From NCBI GenBank assembly GCA_913045265.1, contig CAJWQX010000034.1:1-35844 (forward strand): a DNA stretch of 35,844 nucleotides, given 5' to 3'. A model generated the notes under the pieces. The model was not told the origin of the DNA, ran no database searches, and saw only the letters and a list, made by a program, of their open reading frames with translations. The number at the start of each line of letters is the position of its first letter. Positions within the stretch are counted from its first letter, which is position 1. The stretch comes from UBA11889 sp002313255 (GTDB lineage: Bacteria > Pseudomonadota > Gammaproteobacteria > Pseudomonadales > Azotimanducaceae). The position numbers and the translations under genes are program-made. Shown here piece by piece: positions 6,911 to 15,389 of this stretch.

Positions 6911-8461
6911 TTAATCACCGTAGCTGTGGGTCGATTTAAATGTCTCGATAGCCGTTTTCATGTAGTCAACAATTTCGTCCGAATACTCGCCAGTCTCGGT
7001 TATGTTACTCATCCATTCGCTATGTTCTGAGTTCATGTAGGCAAGCAAATCCTGCTCAAAGTCGAGCACGCGATCGACGGGTACGTCTTCAAGGAAGCCC
7101 TCGCTCGCCGCATAAAGAACAAGTCCCATCTCCGATACAGTCATGGGCGAATACTGTGGCTGTTTCATCAGTTCTTCTACCCGCTCGCCATGTTCCAATT
7201 GGCGTCGAGTCGCTTCATCAAGATCCGACGCGAACTGCGAAAAGGCGGCCAGCTCCCGGTATTGAGCCAGCGCAAGCTTGATGCCTCCAGAGATCTTCTT
7301 GAGGAAGGGCACCTGCGCATTACCACCTACCCGGGAGACCGAAATGCCCGGACTCATCGCCGGGCGAATCCCGGCATTGAATCGGTCCAGCTCTAAAAAA
7401 ATCTGGCCGTCTGTAATTGAAATCACGTTCGTAGGAATAAAGGCTGAAATATCACCGGCTTGTGTTTCGATAATTGGAAGAGCGGTTAAAGACCCCGTCT
7501 GTCCCGTGACCTCGCCATCTGTTTGGTGTTCAACATAGTCAGCATTTACTCGCGCGGCGCGCTCAAGGAGTCGCGAATGCAAATAAAAAATATCCCCTGG
7601 GTATGCCTCACGACCCGGCGGTCGTCGCAACAAAAGAGAAATCTGACGATAGGCCCAGGCCTGTTTCGTTAGGTCATCGTAAATGATAAGCGCGTCTTCC
7701 CCGCGATCTCGAAAATACTCTCCCATACTGCAACCAGAATATGGCGCGATGTACTGCATCGGGGCAGGGTCCGAAGCGCTCGCCCCAACAACAATGGTGT
7801 GTTCCATGGCGCCATGTTCTTCTAGCGTTCTTACCACGTTTGCAATGGTCGACATTTTTTGACCAATGGCCACGTAAATGCACTTGATCCCGGTGCCTTT
7901 CTGATTTATGACCGCGTCCAAAGCAAGCGCGGTTTTACCTATTTGCCGATCTCCGATAATCAGCTCGCGCTGCCCACGGCCAATCGCCAGCATGGCATCA
8001 ATACACTTGATGCCCATCTGTACCGGTTGGTCGACTGATTGCCGCGCGATCACACCTGGGGCGACTTTCTCGATAGGTGCAGTGGTTGCGGCATTAAGCG
8101 GGCCTTTGCCATCAATGGGACTACCCAATGAGTCGACTACCCGTCCCAACAGCTCCGGTCCTACGGGAACTTCAAGAATTCGCTGCGTGCAGCGAGCCGT
8201 GGCACCCTCGGAGAGGCCTTTGTAATCGCCAAGAACGACCACGCCCACGGAGTCCCGCTCAAGATTCAATGCCATGCCGTAAAGGCCGCCGTCAAACTCA
8301 ATCATCTCCCCATATTGGGCTTCAGCCAGGCCATGAACACGTACAATCCCGTCGGACACACTAACCACCGTACCCTCGTTTTGCGGTTGCGACGAAGTAT
8401 CGAGATTTTCGATGCGCGCTTTGATGATGTCGCTAATTTCAGATGGATTTAGTTGCTGCAT
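6911..8461 (-). CDS. atpA: ATP synthase F1 subunit alpha
   Basis: Regulatory nucleotide-binding subunit of F1, 516 aa. It starts MQQLNPSEISDIIKARIENL, the usual N-terminal helix that contacts delta. The P-loop reads GDRQIGKTALALDAVINQ at about residue 170. Most alpha subunits have GDRQTGKT; the Thr-to-Ile change falls at a variable position of GxxxxGKT, and the essential Lys and Thr remain. SGCSMGEYFRDRGEDALIIYDDLTKQA and the RPPGREAYPGD segment are conserved. It lies 16 bp after atpH and 2 bp before atpG, within the atp operon. Confidence 0.98.
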   Translation of the reverse strand: MQQLNPSEISDIIKARIENLDTSSQPQNEGTVVSVSDGIVRVHGLAEAQYGEMIEFDGGLYGMALNLERDSVGVVVLGDYKGLSEGATARCTQRILEVPVGPELLGRVVDSLGSPIDGKGPLNAATTAPIEKVAPGVIARQSVDQPVQMGIKCIDAMLAIGRGQRELIIGDRQIGKTALALDAVINQKGTGIKCIYVAIGQKMSTIANVVRTLEEHGAMEHTIVVGASASDPAPMQYIAPYSGCSMGEYFRDRGEDALIIYDDLTKQAWAYRQISLLLRRPPGREAYPGDIFYLHSRLLERAARVNADYVEHQTDGEVTGQTGSLTALPIIETQAGDISAFIPTNVISITDGQIFLELDRFNAGIRPAMSPGISVSRVGGNAQVPFLKKISGGIKLALAQYRELAAFSQFASDLDEATRRQLEHGERVEELMKQPQYSPMTVSEMGLVLYAASEGFLEDVPVDRVLDFEQDLLAYMNSEHSEWMSNITETGEYSDEIVDYMKTAIETFKSTHSYGD

Positions 8462-8477
8462 GTAGTTACCTATGTGT

Positions 8478-9017
8478 TTACGAACGCGCGAACGCTTCGC
8501 CTAATTTCGCCAGTCTTCCCCGCAGCGATCCGTCAATCACCGTATCGCCAGCGCGGATATGCGCGCCTCCGATGACGGTTTTATCAACCGTCGTCGTAAG
8601 ATTAATGTGTTGCTCGAAACGACGTTCCAAGATTTCTTGAAATCCACGTTGTTCCGAATCCGAGAGAGGCACCGCGGTGGTCACTTCGACGTCCAACGTC
8701 CGGGCCTCTTCCGCGCGCCGAACCTCGAATTGAGTCGTGATCTCAGCAAGCAACGACAAGCGCTTATTTTCCGCCAATACGTGCACGAATTGCCGAACGG
8801 GGTCTAGAAGATCGTCGCGAAAGAGTTCGGCTAATTTAAATGCCTTTTCGGAAGTCGTCGCCGTCGGCGATTGAATCATTGCCTTGAGATTTGGGTTTTC
8901 ACTTGCAAGGGCGAGTAGGTTAAGGCCCCTGGACCACTCGTCCAGGCGCCCCGCAGATTTAGCCACGTCGAACGCCGCGTTTGCGTAGGGCCTTGCCAAC
9001 GTTGCAAATTCGGCCAC
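8478..9017 (-). CDS. atpH: ATP synthase F1 subunit delta
   Basis: Peripheral-stalk subunit joining the b dimer to the top of F1. 179 aa, normal. The N-terminal helical domain begins MAEFATLARPYANAAFDVAK, the characteristic ARPYAxAxF motif. The C-terminal part has the conserved GGAHIRAGDTVIDGSLRGRL segment, typical of the OSCP/delta family. Two bases separate it from atpF. Confidence 0.96.
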   Translation of the reverse strand: MAEFATLARPYANAAFDVAKSAGRLDEWSRGLNLLALASENPNLKAMIQSPTATTSEKAFKLAELFRDDLLDPVRQFVHVLAENKRLSLLAEITTQFEVRRAEEARTLDVEVTTAVPLSDSEQRGFQEILERRFEQHINLTTTVDKTVIGGAHIRAGDTVIDGSLRGRLAKLGEAFARS

Positions 9018-9019
9018 GC

Positions 9020-9490
9020 TTACAACTCCGAAGCCAGCTTGTCTAACAACTCGGCGTGTTGGGCCCGATCGATGCCTGATTCGAGAATGCGCTCAGCACC
9101 ACTTAGCGCGAGTTCTGCGACTTCCGCTCTTAATGATTCCCTGGCGCGATTCGCCTCCTGGACGACGTCGGCACGGGCGGTCTCTCGAATTCTCTCGCCC
9201 TCGTTCTCTGCATCCTTCTTTGCATCGTCAATCATGGTGGCCGCTTGGGTGCGCGCCTGATCGACCAATGCGTGCGCATCGGCCCGCGCATCACGCATGA
9301 TCTCGTCGACCTTAGACGACGCATCTTCCAAGTCCCGGCGAGCTTGCTCGGCATTTTCAATGCCCTCACCGATAAGCGTTGCTCGCTCATCCATGGCACC
9401 AATGAGGAGCGGCCAAATAAACTTGTAGCAGGTCCAAGCAAACACTAAAAACGTGATGCTTTGGCCAACTAGTGTCCAGTTGAGGTTCAT
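9020..9490 (-). CDS. atpF: ATP synthase Fo subunit b
   Basis: Membrane-anchored stator subunit. 156 aa, the same size as the E. coli protein. The N terminus MNLNWTLVGQSITFLVFAWT is a hydrophobic anchor (residues 5-28), followed by FIWPLL and a long, highly charged alpha-helical coiled coil (residues 35-150, rich in Ala, Glu, Arg, Asp) that dimerises and binds delta. A single b gene is present with no b' copy, as expected for gammaproteobacteria. Confidence 0.97.
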   Translation of the reverse strand: MNLNWTLVGQSITFLVFAWTCYKFIWPLLIGAMDERATLIGEGIENAEQARRDLEDASSKVDEIMRDARADAHALVDQARTQAATMIDDAKKDAENEGERIRETARADVVQEANRARESLRAEVAELALSGAERILESGIDRAQHAELLDKLASEL

Positions 9491-9514
9491 ATTAGCTTCT
9501 CGTTAACGAATGCC

Positions 9515-9742
9515 TTAGCCGAGAACAAACAACACATACAGACCGATCCCCACGCCAATAATCGGCACGGCGTCGACCAATCCCACCACAATGAAAAACT
9601 GGGTTCTCAAGTCTCCGAGTAGTTCTGGTTGGCGAGCAACGCCCTCCAAGAACTTACCCCCCAATATCCCCATGCCAATGGCGGCGCCAACAGCGCCGAG
9701 CCCCAACATGAGAGAAACAGCGATAGCAATACCAAGTTCCAT
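9515..9742 (-). CDS. atpE: ATP synthase Fo subunit c
   Basis: The rotor-ring proteolipid, 75 aa with two membrane helices joined by the polar loop RQPE (residues 37-40; GGKFLEGVARQPELLGDLRT). The proton-carrying carboxylate is Asp57 in GLVDAVP. The Gln and Glu-Ser residues typical of sodium-binding rings are absent, so an H+ ring is inferred. The start was set at the ATG at 9742. The frame is open further upstream (to 9886), but that part would lie inside atpB and is not family-like. AtpE is often translated at a high level. Confidence 0.97.
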   Translation of the reverse strand: MELGIAIAVSLMLGLGAVGAAIGMGILGGKFLEGVARQPELLGDLRTQFFIVVGLVDAVPIIGVGIGLYVLFVLG

Positions 9743-9764
9743 TTTTGACTCCTGTTTGTTTGGT

Positions 9765-10676
9765 TCAATGTGCCTCGTCGTGCGCCGCGGCCAGATAGAC
9801 CACGGTGAGCACGGCGAAAATATATGCCTGCAGAGTAATAATAAGTACGTGAAATGCTGCCCAGGCAAGATGCAGTACGCCACCAAAAATACCTATTGCA
9901 CCACCAACAATATCTGTCGCAATGCCCGCGTACATAAGCGCAATCAGGATGAAAATCATTTCTCCCGCATACATGTTGCCAAAAAGACGAAGCCCCAACG
10001 ACAGCGGTTTTGCAAACAGCGTTGGCAGCTCCAACACCAGATTTAGGGGCGCCATGAACTTCGGGAAGGGTTGGAAAGCCAGTTCACTTCCGAATCCCGC
10101 CAGGCCTTTGCATTTGACGCTGTAGTAGAGCATGAGTACAAAAATACTGAGCGCCATCGACATCGTGATGTTGGGATCGGTCGATGGCACGACCTTCATG
10201 AAATGCACACCAAAAAGTGCGGCTAGTTCTGGGATCCAGTCGACTGGAACAAGATCCATCAGGTTCATTAAGAAGACCCACACAAACACCGTAAGCGCCA
10301 TGGGTGCAATGAGATCGTTCTTGTGGGTAAAAATCCCGCGCACCATGTCGTCAACGAACTCAACCACGTACTCGACGGCGTTTTGCAATCCACCCGGTAC
10401 GCCAGCGGTAGCCTTTCGTGCCACGCTGTAAAAGAGCGCGCAGAAGGCCAAACCCAAGGCAACCGACCAAGCCATCGAGTCGACGTTAATCGAATTAAAT
10501 CCCATCGCCGAGGCTTCCTCGGCGTCGTGTGCAAAGCCCCAGGTTCCGTATAGAAATTCCTGGTGGATGCGCGCGTTTAGATCGATAGGTTCTAGAGTCT
10601 CGAGCTCCGGGTGCCTGCCGTAGGTGAGATTGGTCAGGTGGTGCTTGATGTATTCCTGAGGATTGTCCGAAGCCAT
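9765..10676 (-). CDS. atpB: ATP synthase Fo subunit a
   Basis: Membrane stator that forms the proton half-channels against the c ring. The 303-aa protein is a little longer than the 271-aa E. coli one because of an extended N-terminal soluble region (MASDNPQEYIKHHLTNLTYG onward). The essential Arg is seen in LGLRLFGNMYAGEMIF (about residue 225). The C-terminal helix has the conserved ITLQAYIFAVLTVVYL segment. At least five hydrophobic segments are visible. The start lies 3 bp after atpI. Confidence 0.96.
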   Translation of the reverse strand: MASDNPQEYIKHHLTNLTYGRHPELETLEPIDLNARIHQEFLYGTWGFAHDAEEASAMGFNSINVDSMAWSVALGLAFCALFYSVARKATAGVPGGLQNAVEYVVEFVDDMVRGIFTHKNDLIAPMALTVFVWVFLMNLMDLVPVDWIPELAALFGVHFMKVVPSTDPNITMSMALSIFVLMLYYSVKCKGLAGFGSELAFQPFPKFMAPLNLVLELPTLFAKPLSLGLRLFGNMYAGEMIFILIALMYAGIATDIVGGAIGIFGGVLHLAWAAFHVLIITLQAYIFAVLTVVYLAAAHDEAH

Positions 10677-10679
10677 CGT

Positions 10680-11036
10680 CTATTCCGTTTTCCAACTACG
10701 CGGACCGACCATCGGCCCGAAAATCTGAACCAGCAGTGCCACAGCAAGTGCCGCAAAAAATCCGGCTGGCTCTGGTTCAAACAAGGCCAGCGCCAACGCA
10801 AGGCAGGCGATGACCAATAAAATTTTCAATATCCCCAACCCGAGAATGGCCCCGGCCCTTCTCGTCCGATGCATCCTGAACGCGAACCACGCGTTCGGTA
10901 ACACCACCGACCCTCCACCTAACATTGCGGCCAAACTCTGGGCCGTGCCAACGAACAAAAGCCCTAGCACGATAACGAAAACGCTGGCCATTTGAATGAT
11001 CACCAGCCCCCGCGGCGCGCGCTCATCGGCGAACAA
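10680..11036 (-). CDS. atpI: ATP synthase protein I (AtpI)
   Basis: A 118-aa membrane protein with four hydrophobic segments and the family pattern GGGSVVLPNAWFAFR (residues 41-55), an early feature of proteobacterial AtpI. It is thought to help c-ring assembly or Mg2+ handling and is not essential in E. coli. It is the promoter-proximal gene of the atp operon. The start shown keeps the N-terminal charged segment before the first membrane helix. Confidence 0.9.
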   Translation of the reverse strand: MFADERAPRGLVIIQMASVFVIVLGLLFVGTAQSLAAMLGGGSVVLPNAWFAFRMHRTRRAGAILGLGILKILLVIACLALALALFEPEPAGFFAALAVALLVQIFGPMVGPRSWKTE

Positions 11037-11075
11037 ATTCGTTACTCAGCCTGGCCTATTTCGGACGAACTCGAT

Positions 11076-11087
11076 GGAGCATGCTCC
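11076..11087. promoter_or_regulatory. Perfect 12-bp palindrome in the atp leader
   Basis: GGAGCATGCTCC is a perfect palindrome between the putative atp -10 box and the atpI start. It has no loop, so it is a poor terminator. It could be a dimeric regulator site, but no known operator is matched. Confidence 0.3.
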
Positions 11088-11117
11088 GAAAAAAGTTGGG
11101 GTGCACGAGGCGGCGAC

Positions 11118-11123
11118 ATTATA
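11118..11123 (-). promoter_or_regulatory. Putative -10 box of the atp operon promoter
   Basis: A consensus TATAAT on the minus strand sits in the 155-bp parB-atpI gap, about 80 bp before atpI. The hexamer 17 bp upstream reads TGGTGT, a weak -35. This is the only consensus -10 seen in the gap, so it is the likely start of atpIBEFHAGDC transcription. Confidence 0.5.
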
Positions 11124-11191
11124 CGGATGGCTTGTACTGCACACCACCCCATGTAGCGTCATCGGCTAGCAACTTGGCTTTGTTTTAACGA

Positions 11192-12070
11192 TCACCGACG
11201 AAAGTGTCGAAGGATTCCGTCCAACTCTTCCATGCTGCCGTATCGAATCGTAATTTGTCCTCGGCCTCCGCCCTTCCGACCGCTGCGATGCCGAATCATG
11301 ACCGGCGCGCCGAGCTTTTCGGAAAGCTCCTTTTCGAGACGTCGCGTATCCGCGTCTATGCGCTGTATCGTTTCTCGTGGTCCAGTAAGCATTCGCCGTA
11401 CCAATGCTTCGGCTTGTCGAACGGATAGCCTCTTTAACGCGATGTGCCGAGCAGCAACGTCTTGATCGCGTTGTTCGAGCGGCAGCAATGCCCGTGCGTG
11501 TCCCATCTCGATCGACCCGTCCTCTAATAACTGGGCCGCTCTCGTCCCTAAATTTTGAAGCCGCAGTAAGTTTGTTACCGCTGTACGCGATTTACCTACT
11601 GCATCCGCAACCTCTTGTTGGGTCAATCCAAATTCATCGCGCAATCGACCCAGAGCCCTCGCTTCCTCCAACGGATTTAAGTCTTCGCGCTGAAGATTTT
11701 CGATTAGCGCCAGTGCCAGTGCCTGTTCGTCGGTAACCTCACGGACAATGGCCGGGACTTCCGAAAGACCGGCCTTGACCGATGCTCGCCACCTTCGTTC
11801 ACCCGCAATAATTTCGTAACCGCCTTCTGGTCGTCGCCGCAAGACGATAGGTTGCATCACGCCTTGGGACTTGACCGATTGTGCAAGCTCGTTGATGCTC
11901 GCCTCGTCGATGTGTTTGCGCGGTTGAAACTGACCACGATGAATCTGCTCAACGCCGATGTGGCTAAGCGTTTCTTTTGAAGCTGATGGGTCCCCGGTCT
12001 GTGTCGGATCACCGACGCTGGCATTCAGCAAAGCGTCCAGCCCACGTCCTAGCCCGCGCTTTTTAGCCAT
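11192..12070 (-). CDS. parB: Chromosome partitioning protein ParB
   Basis: CTP-dependent DNA clamp that loads at parS and spreads, acting with ParA in origin segregation. It begins MAKKRGLGRGLDALL, the ParA-interaction box. It contains VEQIHRGQFQPRKH, the CTP-binding GERRWRA motif at about residue 110 and a helix-turn-helix region, GLTQQEVADAVGKSRTAVTN. A C-terminal dimerisation domain follows. 292 aa, normal. The start chosen is the ATG at 12070, overlapping the parA end by 8 nt; an upstream start at 12082 would add MRLG, which is not family-like. Two parS-like sites occur in recF, about 10 kb away across the origin. Confidence 0.97.
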   Translation of the reverse strand: MAKKRGLGRGLDALLNASVGDPTQTGDPSASKETLSHIGVEQIHRGQFQPRKHIDEASINELAQSVKSQGVMQPIVLRRRPEGGYEIIAGERRWRASVKAGLSEVPAIVREVTDEQALALALIENLQREDLNPLEEARALGRLRDEFGLTQQEVADAVGKSRTAVTNLLRLQNLGTRAAQLLEDGSIEMGHARALLPLEQRDQDVAARHIALKRLSVRQAEALVRRMLTGPRETIQRIDADTRRLEKELSEKLGAPVMIRHRSGRKGGGRGQITIRYGSMEELDGILRHFRR

Positions 12071-12848
12071 CCCGAGACGCATCCTTCTGAGTACGTCTTC
12101 GAATCACTTCTGCCGCTAAGGCGTGGTACGCCACCGCCCCGCGTGAGTAGGAGTCATAGAGCATTGCTGGGAGGCCATGGCTCGGCGCTTCGGCCAGCCG
12201 GACATTGCGCGGGATCACGGTTCTGAATACCTGTTCGCCAAAGTGCTCTATCAGTTGTTTCGAGACGTCGCCCGTTAGGCTATTTCGAGGATCATACATA
12301 GTCCTCAAGATACCTTCTATTTCCAGCGCGCTGTTGCCATTGGACCGAACTGCGTCGACGGTTTCAAGGAGATCTGTCAGACCTTCGAGAGCATAGTATT
12401 CGCATTGCATTGGGATCAGCACGCCGTCGGCCGCAAAGAGGGCATTAAGGGTTAACAGCGTCAACGTGGGTGGGCAGTCAATAATGATGTAATCAAGGCC
12501 GGCTTCCACGGCCGCAAGTTGATGCGACAGTCGGTGGCTACGATCATCAACCTGAAGCAAGGCCACCTCGGCAGCGGTTAGATCCGTGTTTGCGGGAATT
12601 AGACGAAATCCAGCAGATGATTGGCGCCAGGTATCTTCAAGACTCGCTTCGCCTAGTAACCAGTGATAATTGCTGTACTCGAGTTGGTGTTTGTCGACCC
12701 CGCAACCCATGGTGGCATTCCCCTGGGGGTCCATGTCCACTAGCAACGTCCGCGCGCCCGTCTTTTGAAGCGACGCCGCTAAGTTGACGCTTGTCGTGGT
12801 TTTGCCGACCCCTCCTTTCTGATTGGCGACCGCGATGGTTCGCGTCAT
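12063..12848 (-). CDS. parA: Chromosome partitioning ATPase ParA
   Basis: Deviant Walker-A ATPase (Soj/ParA) that moves ParB-parS complexes. The start MTRTIAVANQKGGVGKTTTS gives the deviant P-loop KGGVGKTT at residues 11-18, with the signature Lys in position. DMDPQGNATMGCG and the IIDCPPTLTLLTLNAL Walker B region follow. 261 aa. The ATG at 12848 overlaps the rsmG stop as ATGA; a start 60 bases upstream exists but would add a non-family extension inside rsmG. Partition genes next to the origin are typical of chromosomal parAB. Confidence 0.97.
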   Translation of the reverse strand: MTRTIAVANQKGGVGKTTTSVNLAASLQKTGARTLLVDMDPQGNATMGCGVDKHQLEYSNYHWLLGEASLEDTWRQSSAGFRLIPANTDLTAAEVALLQVDDRSHRLSHQLAAVEAGLDYIIIDCPPTLTLLTLNALFAADGVLIPMQCEYYALEGLTDLLETVDAVRSNGNSALEIEGILRTMYDPRNSLTGDVSKQLIEHFGEQVFRTVIPRNVRLAEAPSHGLPAMLYDSYSRGAVAYHALAAEVIRRRTQKDASRDG

Positions 12849-13438
12849 GCTCGGTTCTTCGCTTCCAACACAGAAATCCAGCCTACGATTCCCGGCCGCG
12901 TTTCGCAAAGCTCGCTGCCCTCAAGAGGATTTGATATGGGGTTCGTAGTCTGCAGTAGGAAGCGTCCGCCTCTGTTGAGGAACGGCCGGGCCAGCGACCA
13001 AGCCTTGATCGGATTCGCGACCGCCCTGGCCGTTACCGTACCAAACAAATTCTCTGGCTCATAACTCCGTATATCCTGCGCAACGACCTCGACGCCGGTA
13101 ATTCCCAGCTCGTAGACCACTTGCTGGAGAAATCGCGCCTTCTTTTGGCTGCGTTCGACCAACACCACGTCCATTTCAGGGCGCCCCATCGCAAGAACCA
13201 TCCCGGGAAAGCCGCCGCCCGAGCCAATGTCGAGCAGCCGCGGCCGACCCTCCAGCAAGGAGAGAAGCGACATGCTGTCCAAAAGGTGCCTTTCCTCCAG
13301 ACGCTCGACGTCACCTCTGGACACCAGGCCGCAAGCCTCATTCCAACGCCGAACCAAAGACAAATATCCCTCGAGAGTTTCGCATTGGACGGGGCTTAAG
13401 CCCAGTGACGTTAGTTTCTCTAGTGTCGGGGTTCGCAA
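12845..13438 (-). CDS. rsmG: 16S rRNA (guanine527-N7)-methyltransferase
   Basis: SAM-dependent methyltransferase (GidB) that modifies G527 of 16S rRNA; its loss gives low-level streptomycin resistance in several bacteria. The SAM motif LLDIGSGGGFPGM lies at residues 68-80. LVERSQKKARFLQ and VTARAVANP follow as expected. 197 aa, close to the E. coli length. It lies 3 bp after mnmG and overlaps parA by 4 nt, the usual gidA-gidB-parA order. Confidence 0.96.
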   Translation of the reverse strand: MRTPTLEKLTSLGLSPVQCETLEGYLSLVRRWNEACGLVSRGDVERLEERHLLDSMSLLSLLEGRPRLLDIGSGGGFPGMVLAMGRPEMDVVLVERSQKKARFLQQVVYELGITGVEVVAQDIRSYEPENLFGTVTARAVANPIKAWSLARPFLNRGGRFLLQTTNPISNPLEGSELCETRPGIVGWISVLEAKNRA

Positions 13439-13441
13439 GCG

Positions 13442-15319
13442 TTACGCGGCGGTCGTCCGTTGCTGCCGCTTGGCATGAACTGCCAACAGCGACATTGCCG
13501 CCGGGGTCATTCCGGGAATATGGGAGGCATTGGCCAGGGTTGTCGGTTTCGCGTGTGAAAGTTTTTCTTTTAGTTCATTCGACAAACCTTCAACGGCACC
13601 ATAGTCAAAGGTATCGGGAAGCGCTAACCGCTGCTGCTTCTTTGCCCGTTCGATTGACTCGTCTTGGCGCCGGATATAGCCATCGTATTTCGCTTCGGTT
13701 TCGACCTGTTGAAGTAGCTCTATTGAGACATCAGGACCTAGAACGTCGCTTATCACATCGGCCGTGATGCTGGGCCTTCGCAACAGACTCAACAGCGCCG
13801 TGTCCTTGCTAATCTCTTCTCCCGTCGCACGTTTAATGCGCCCGGCATAATCCGAACCCACCCGAACCACGACAGCCTCTAAGGTCGATGTAAGTCGGCA
13901 CAATTCATCGCGCTTGCGTTCGAATCGATTCCACCGATTGTCATCAACGATTCCAAGCTCACGACCCACGGCGGTGAGTCGTTGGTCCGCGTTGTCCTGA
14001 CGAAGTCGCAGCCGATATTCCGCACGACTCGTAAACATCCGGTACGGCTCGTTGGTCCCCAACGTCACAAGATCACTAATCAAAACGCCAATGTACGCGT
14101 CGTGCCTGGCGAGCGTCCAAGACGAAAGCCCCGCCACCTTCCGCGCTGCATTGACTCCGGCGACAAGGCCCTGGGCTGCCGCTTCCTCGTAACCCGTGGT
14201 GCCATTGATTTGCCCCGCAAAAAAAAGGCCTTCAACGCTTTTCGTCTCGAGCGAGTGGTTGAGATCACGCGGATCAAAAAAATCATACTCAACCGCGTAT
14301 CCCGGTCGCGTGATGTGGGCTCGTTCAAACCCTTTAATTGTGTGTAATGCAGCGATTTGCACATCGAAGGGCAGACTCGTCGAAATGCCATTGGGGTACA
14401 ACTCATTCGTATCAAGGCCTTCCGGTTCCACAAAAATTTGATGCTGGTCTCGCTCCGCGAATCGGACCACCTTGTCTTCGATCGATGGGCAGTACCGCGG
14501 CCCGACCCCCTCAATGGCCCCGGAATACATGGGTGAACGATCAAGCCCCGCACGAATAATTTCATGTGTTTTCGAATTGGTGTACGTGATATGACAACAG
14601 GTCTGGCGGGGGTGATCGTCCGGCCTGGACAAAAATGACATGGTTGGGCGCGGTTCGTCGCCATGTTGTACTTCCATTCGACCAAAGTCCACGGTCGTGC
14701 CGTCGATCCTCGGCGGCGTTCCCGTTTTAAGGCGATCGACGCGAAACGGTAGCGCCCGAAGTTTCTCTGCGAGCGGGCCCGACGCCGCGTCTCCAGCCCG
14801 TCCACCGGGCTGGCTTTCTTGGCCAACAAACAAACGTCCCCCCAAAAAAGTTCCCGTGGTCAGGACCACCGCGGGGGCTTTAAACGTCAGACCCATCTGA
14901 GTCACCACCCCGGCAATGACGCCATCATTGATGACAAGATCCACCACCGTTTGTTGGAAGACGCGTAAATTTGGCGCCGATTCAACGATACGTCGAATAG
15001 CATTGCGATAAAGGACACGATCCGCCTGGGCCCGCGTGGCCCTGACCGCGGGCCCTTTGCGGCCATTTAATACTCTGAATTGGATGCCGGCTTGATCAGT
15101 GGCAACCGCCATCGCGCCACCTAGCGCATCAATTTCTTTCACTAGATGGCTCTTGCCAATACCCCCGATCGCTGGATTGCATGACATTTGACCAAGCGTT
15201 TCGATGCTCTGCGTTAGCAGCAGGGTCGAAGCGCCACTGCGCGAGGACGCGAGGGATGCTTCCGTACCCGCATGACCGCCGCCAATAACTATGACGTCAA
15301 ATATTTCTGGATGTTGCAT
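13442..15319 (-). CDS. mnmG: tRNA uridine 5-carboxymethylaminomethyl modification enzyme, FAD subunit
   Basis: With MnmE it installs the cmnm5/nm5 group on U34 of certain tRNAs. The N-terminal FAD-binding motif VIGGGHAGTEAS spans residues 11-22. GGIGKSHLVKEIDALGG, TTGTFLGG, the PRYCPSIEDKVVRF segment and the GQINGTTGYEEAAAQG region are all present. The C-terminal domain is helical (IPGMTPAAMSLLAVH). 625 aa versus 629 in E. coli. It is 70 bp downstream of mnmE in the same direction. Confidence 0.98.
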   Translation of the reverse strand: MQHPEIFDVIVIGGGHAGTEASLASSRSGASTLLLTQSIETLGQMSCNPAIGGIGKSHLVKEIDALGGAMAVATDQAGIQFRVLNGRKGPAVRATRAQADRVLYRNAIRRIVESAPNLRVFQQTVVDLVINDGVIAGVVTQMGLTFKAPAVVLTTGTFLGGRLFVGQESQPGGRAGDAASGPLAEKLRALPFRVDRLKTGTPPRIDGTTVDFGRMEVQHGDEPRPTMSFLSRPDDHPRQTCCHITYTNSKTHEIIRAGLDRSPMYSGAIEGVGPRYCPSIEDKVVRFAERDQHQIFVEPEGLDTNELYPNGISTSLPFDVQIAALHTIKGFERAHITRPGYAVEYDFFDPRDLNHSLETKSVEGLFFAGQINGTTGYEEAAAQGLVAGVNAARKVAGLSSWTLARHDAYIGVLISDLVTLGTNEPYRMFTSRAEYRLRLRQDNADQRLTAVGRELGIVDDNRWNRFERKRDELCRLTSTLEAVVVRVGSDYAGRIKRATGEEISKDTALLSLLRRPSITADVISDVLGPDVSIELLQQVETEAKYDGYIRRQDESIERAKKQQRLALPDTFDYGAVEGLSNELKEKLSHAKPTTLANASHIPGMTPAAMSLLAVHAKRQQRTTAA

Positions 15320-15389
15320 GGGGTTCTACCGACGGGTGCGCGTATCGTAGCCGATTTTCTTTTCATTGCAGAGCGATTTGGCGAGCGCG

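Noticed and set aside
14080..14829. 249-codon open frame inside mnmG on the same strand
   Set aside because: A shadow of the strongly conserved mnmG frame; Arg-rich and with no recognisable domain.
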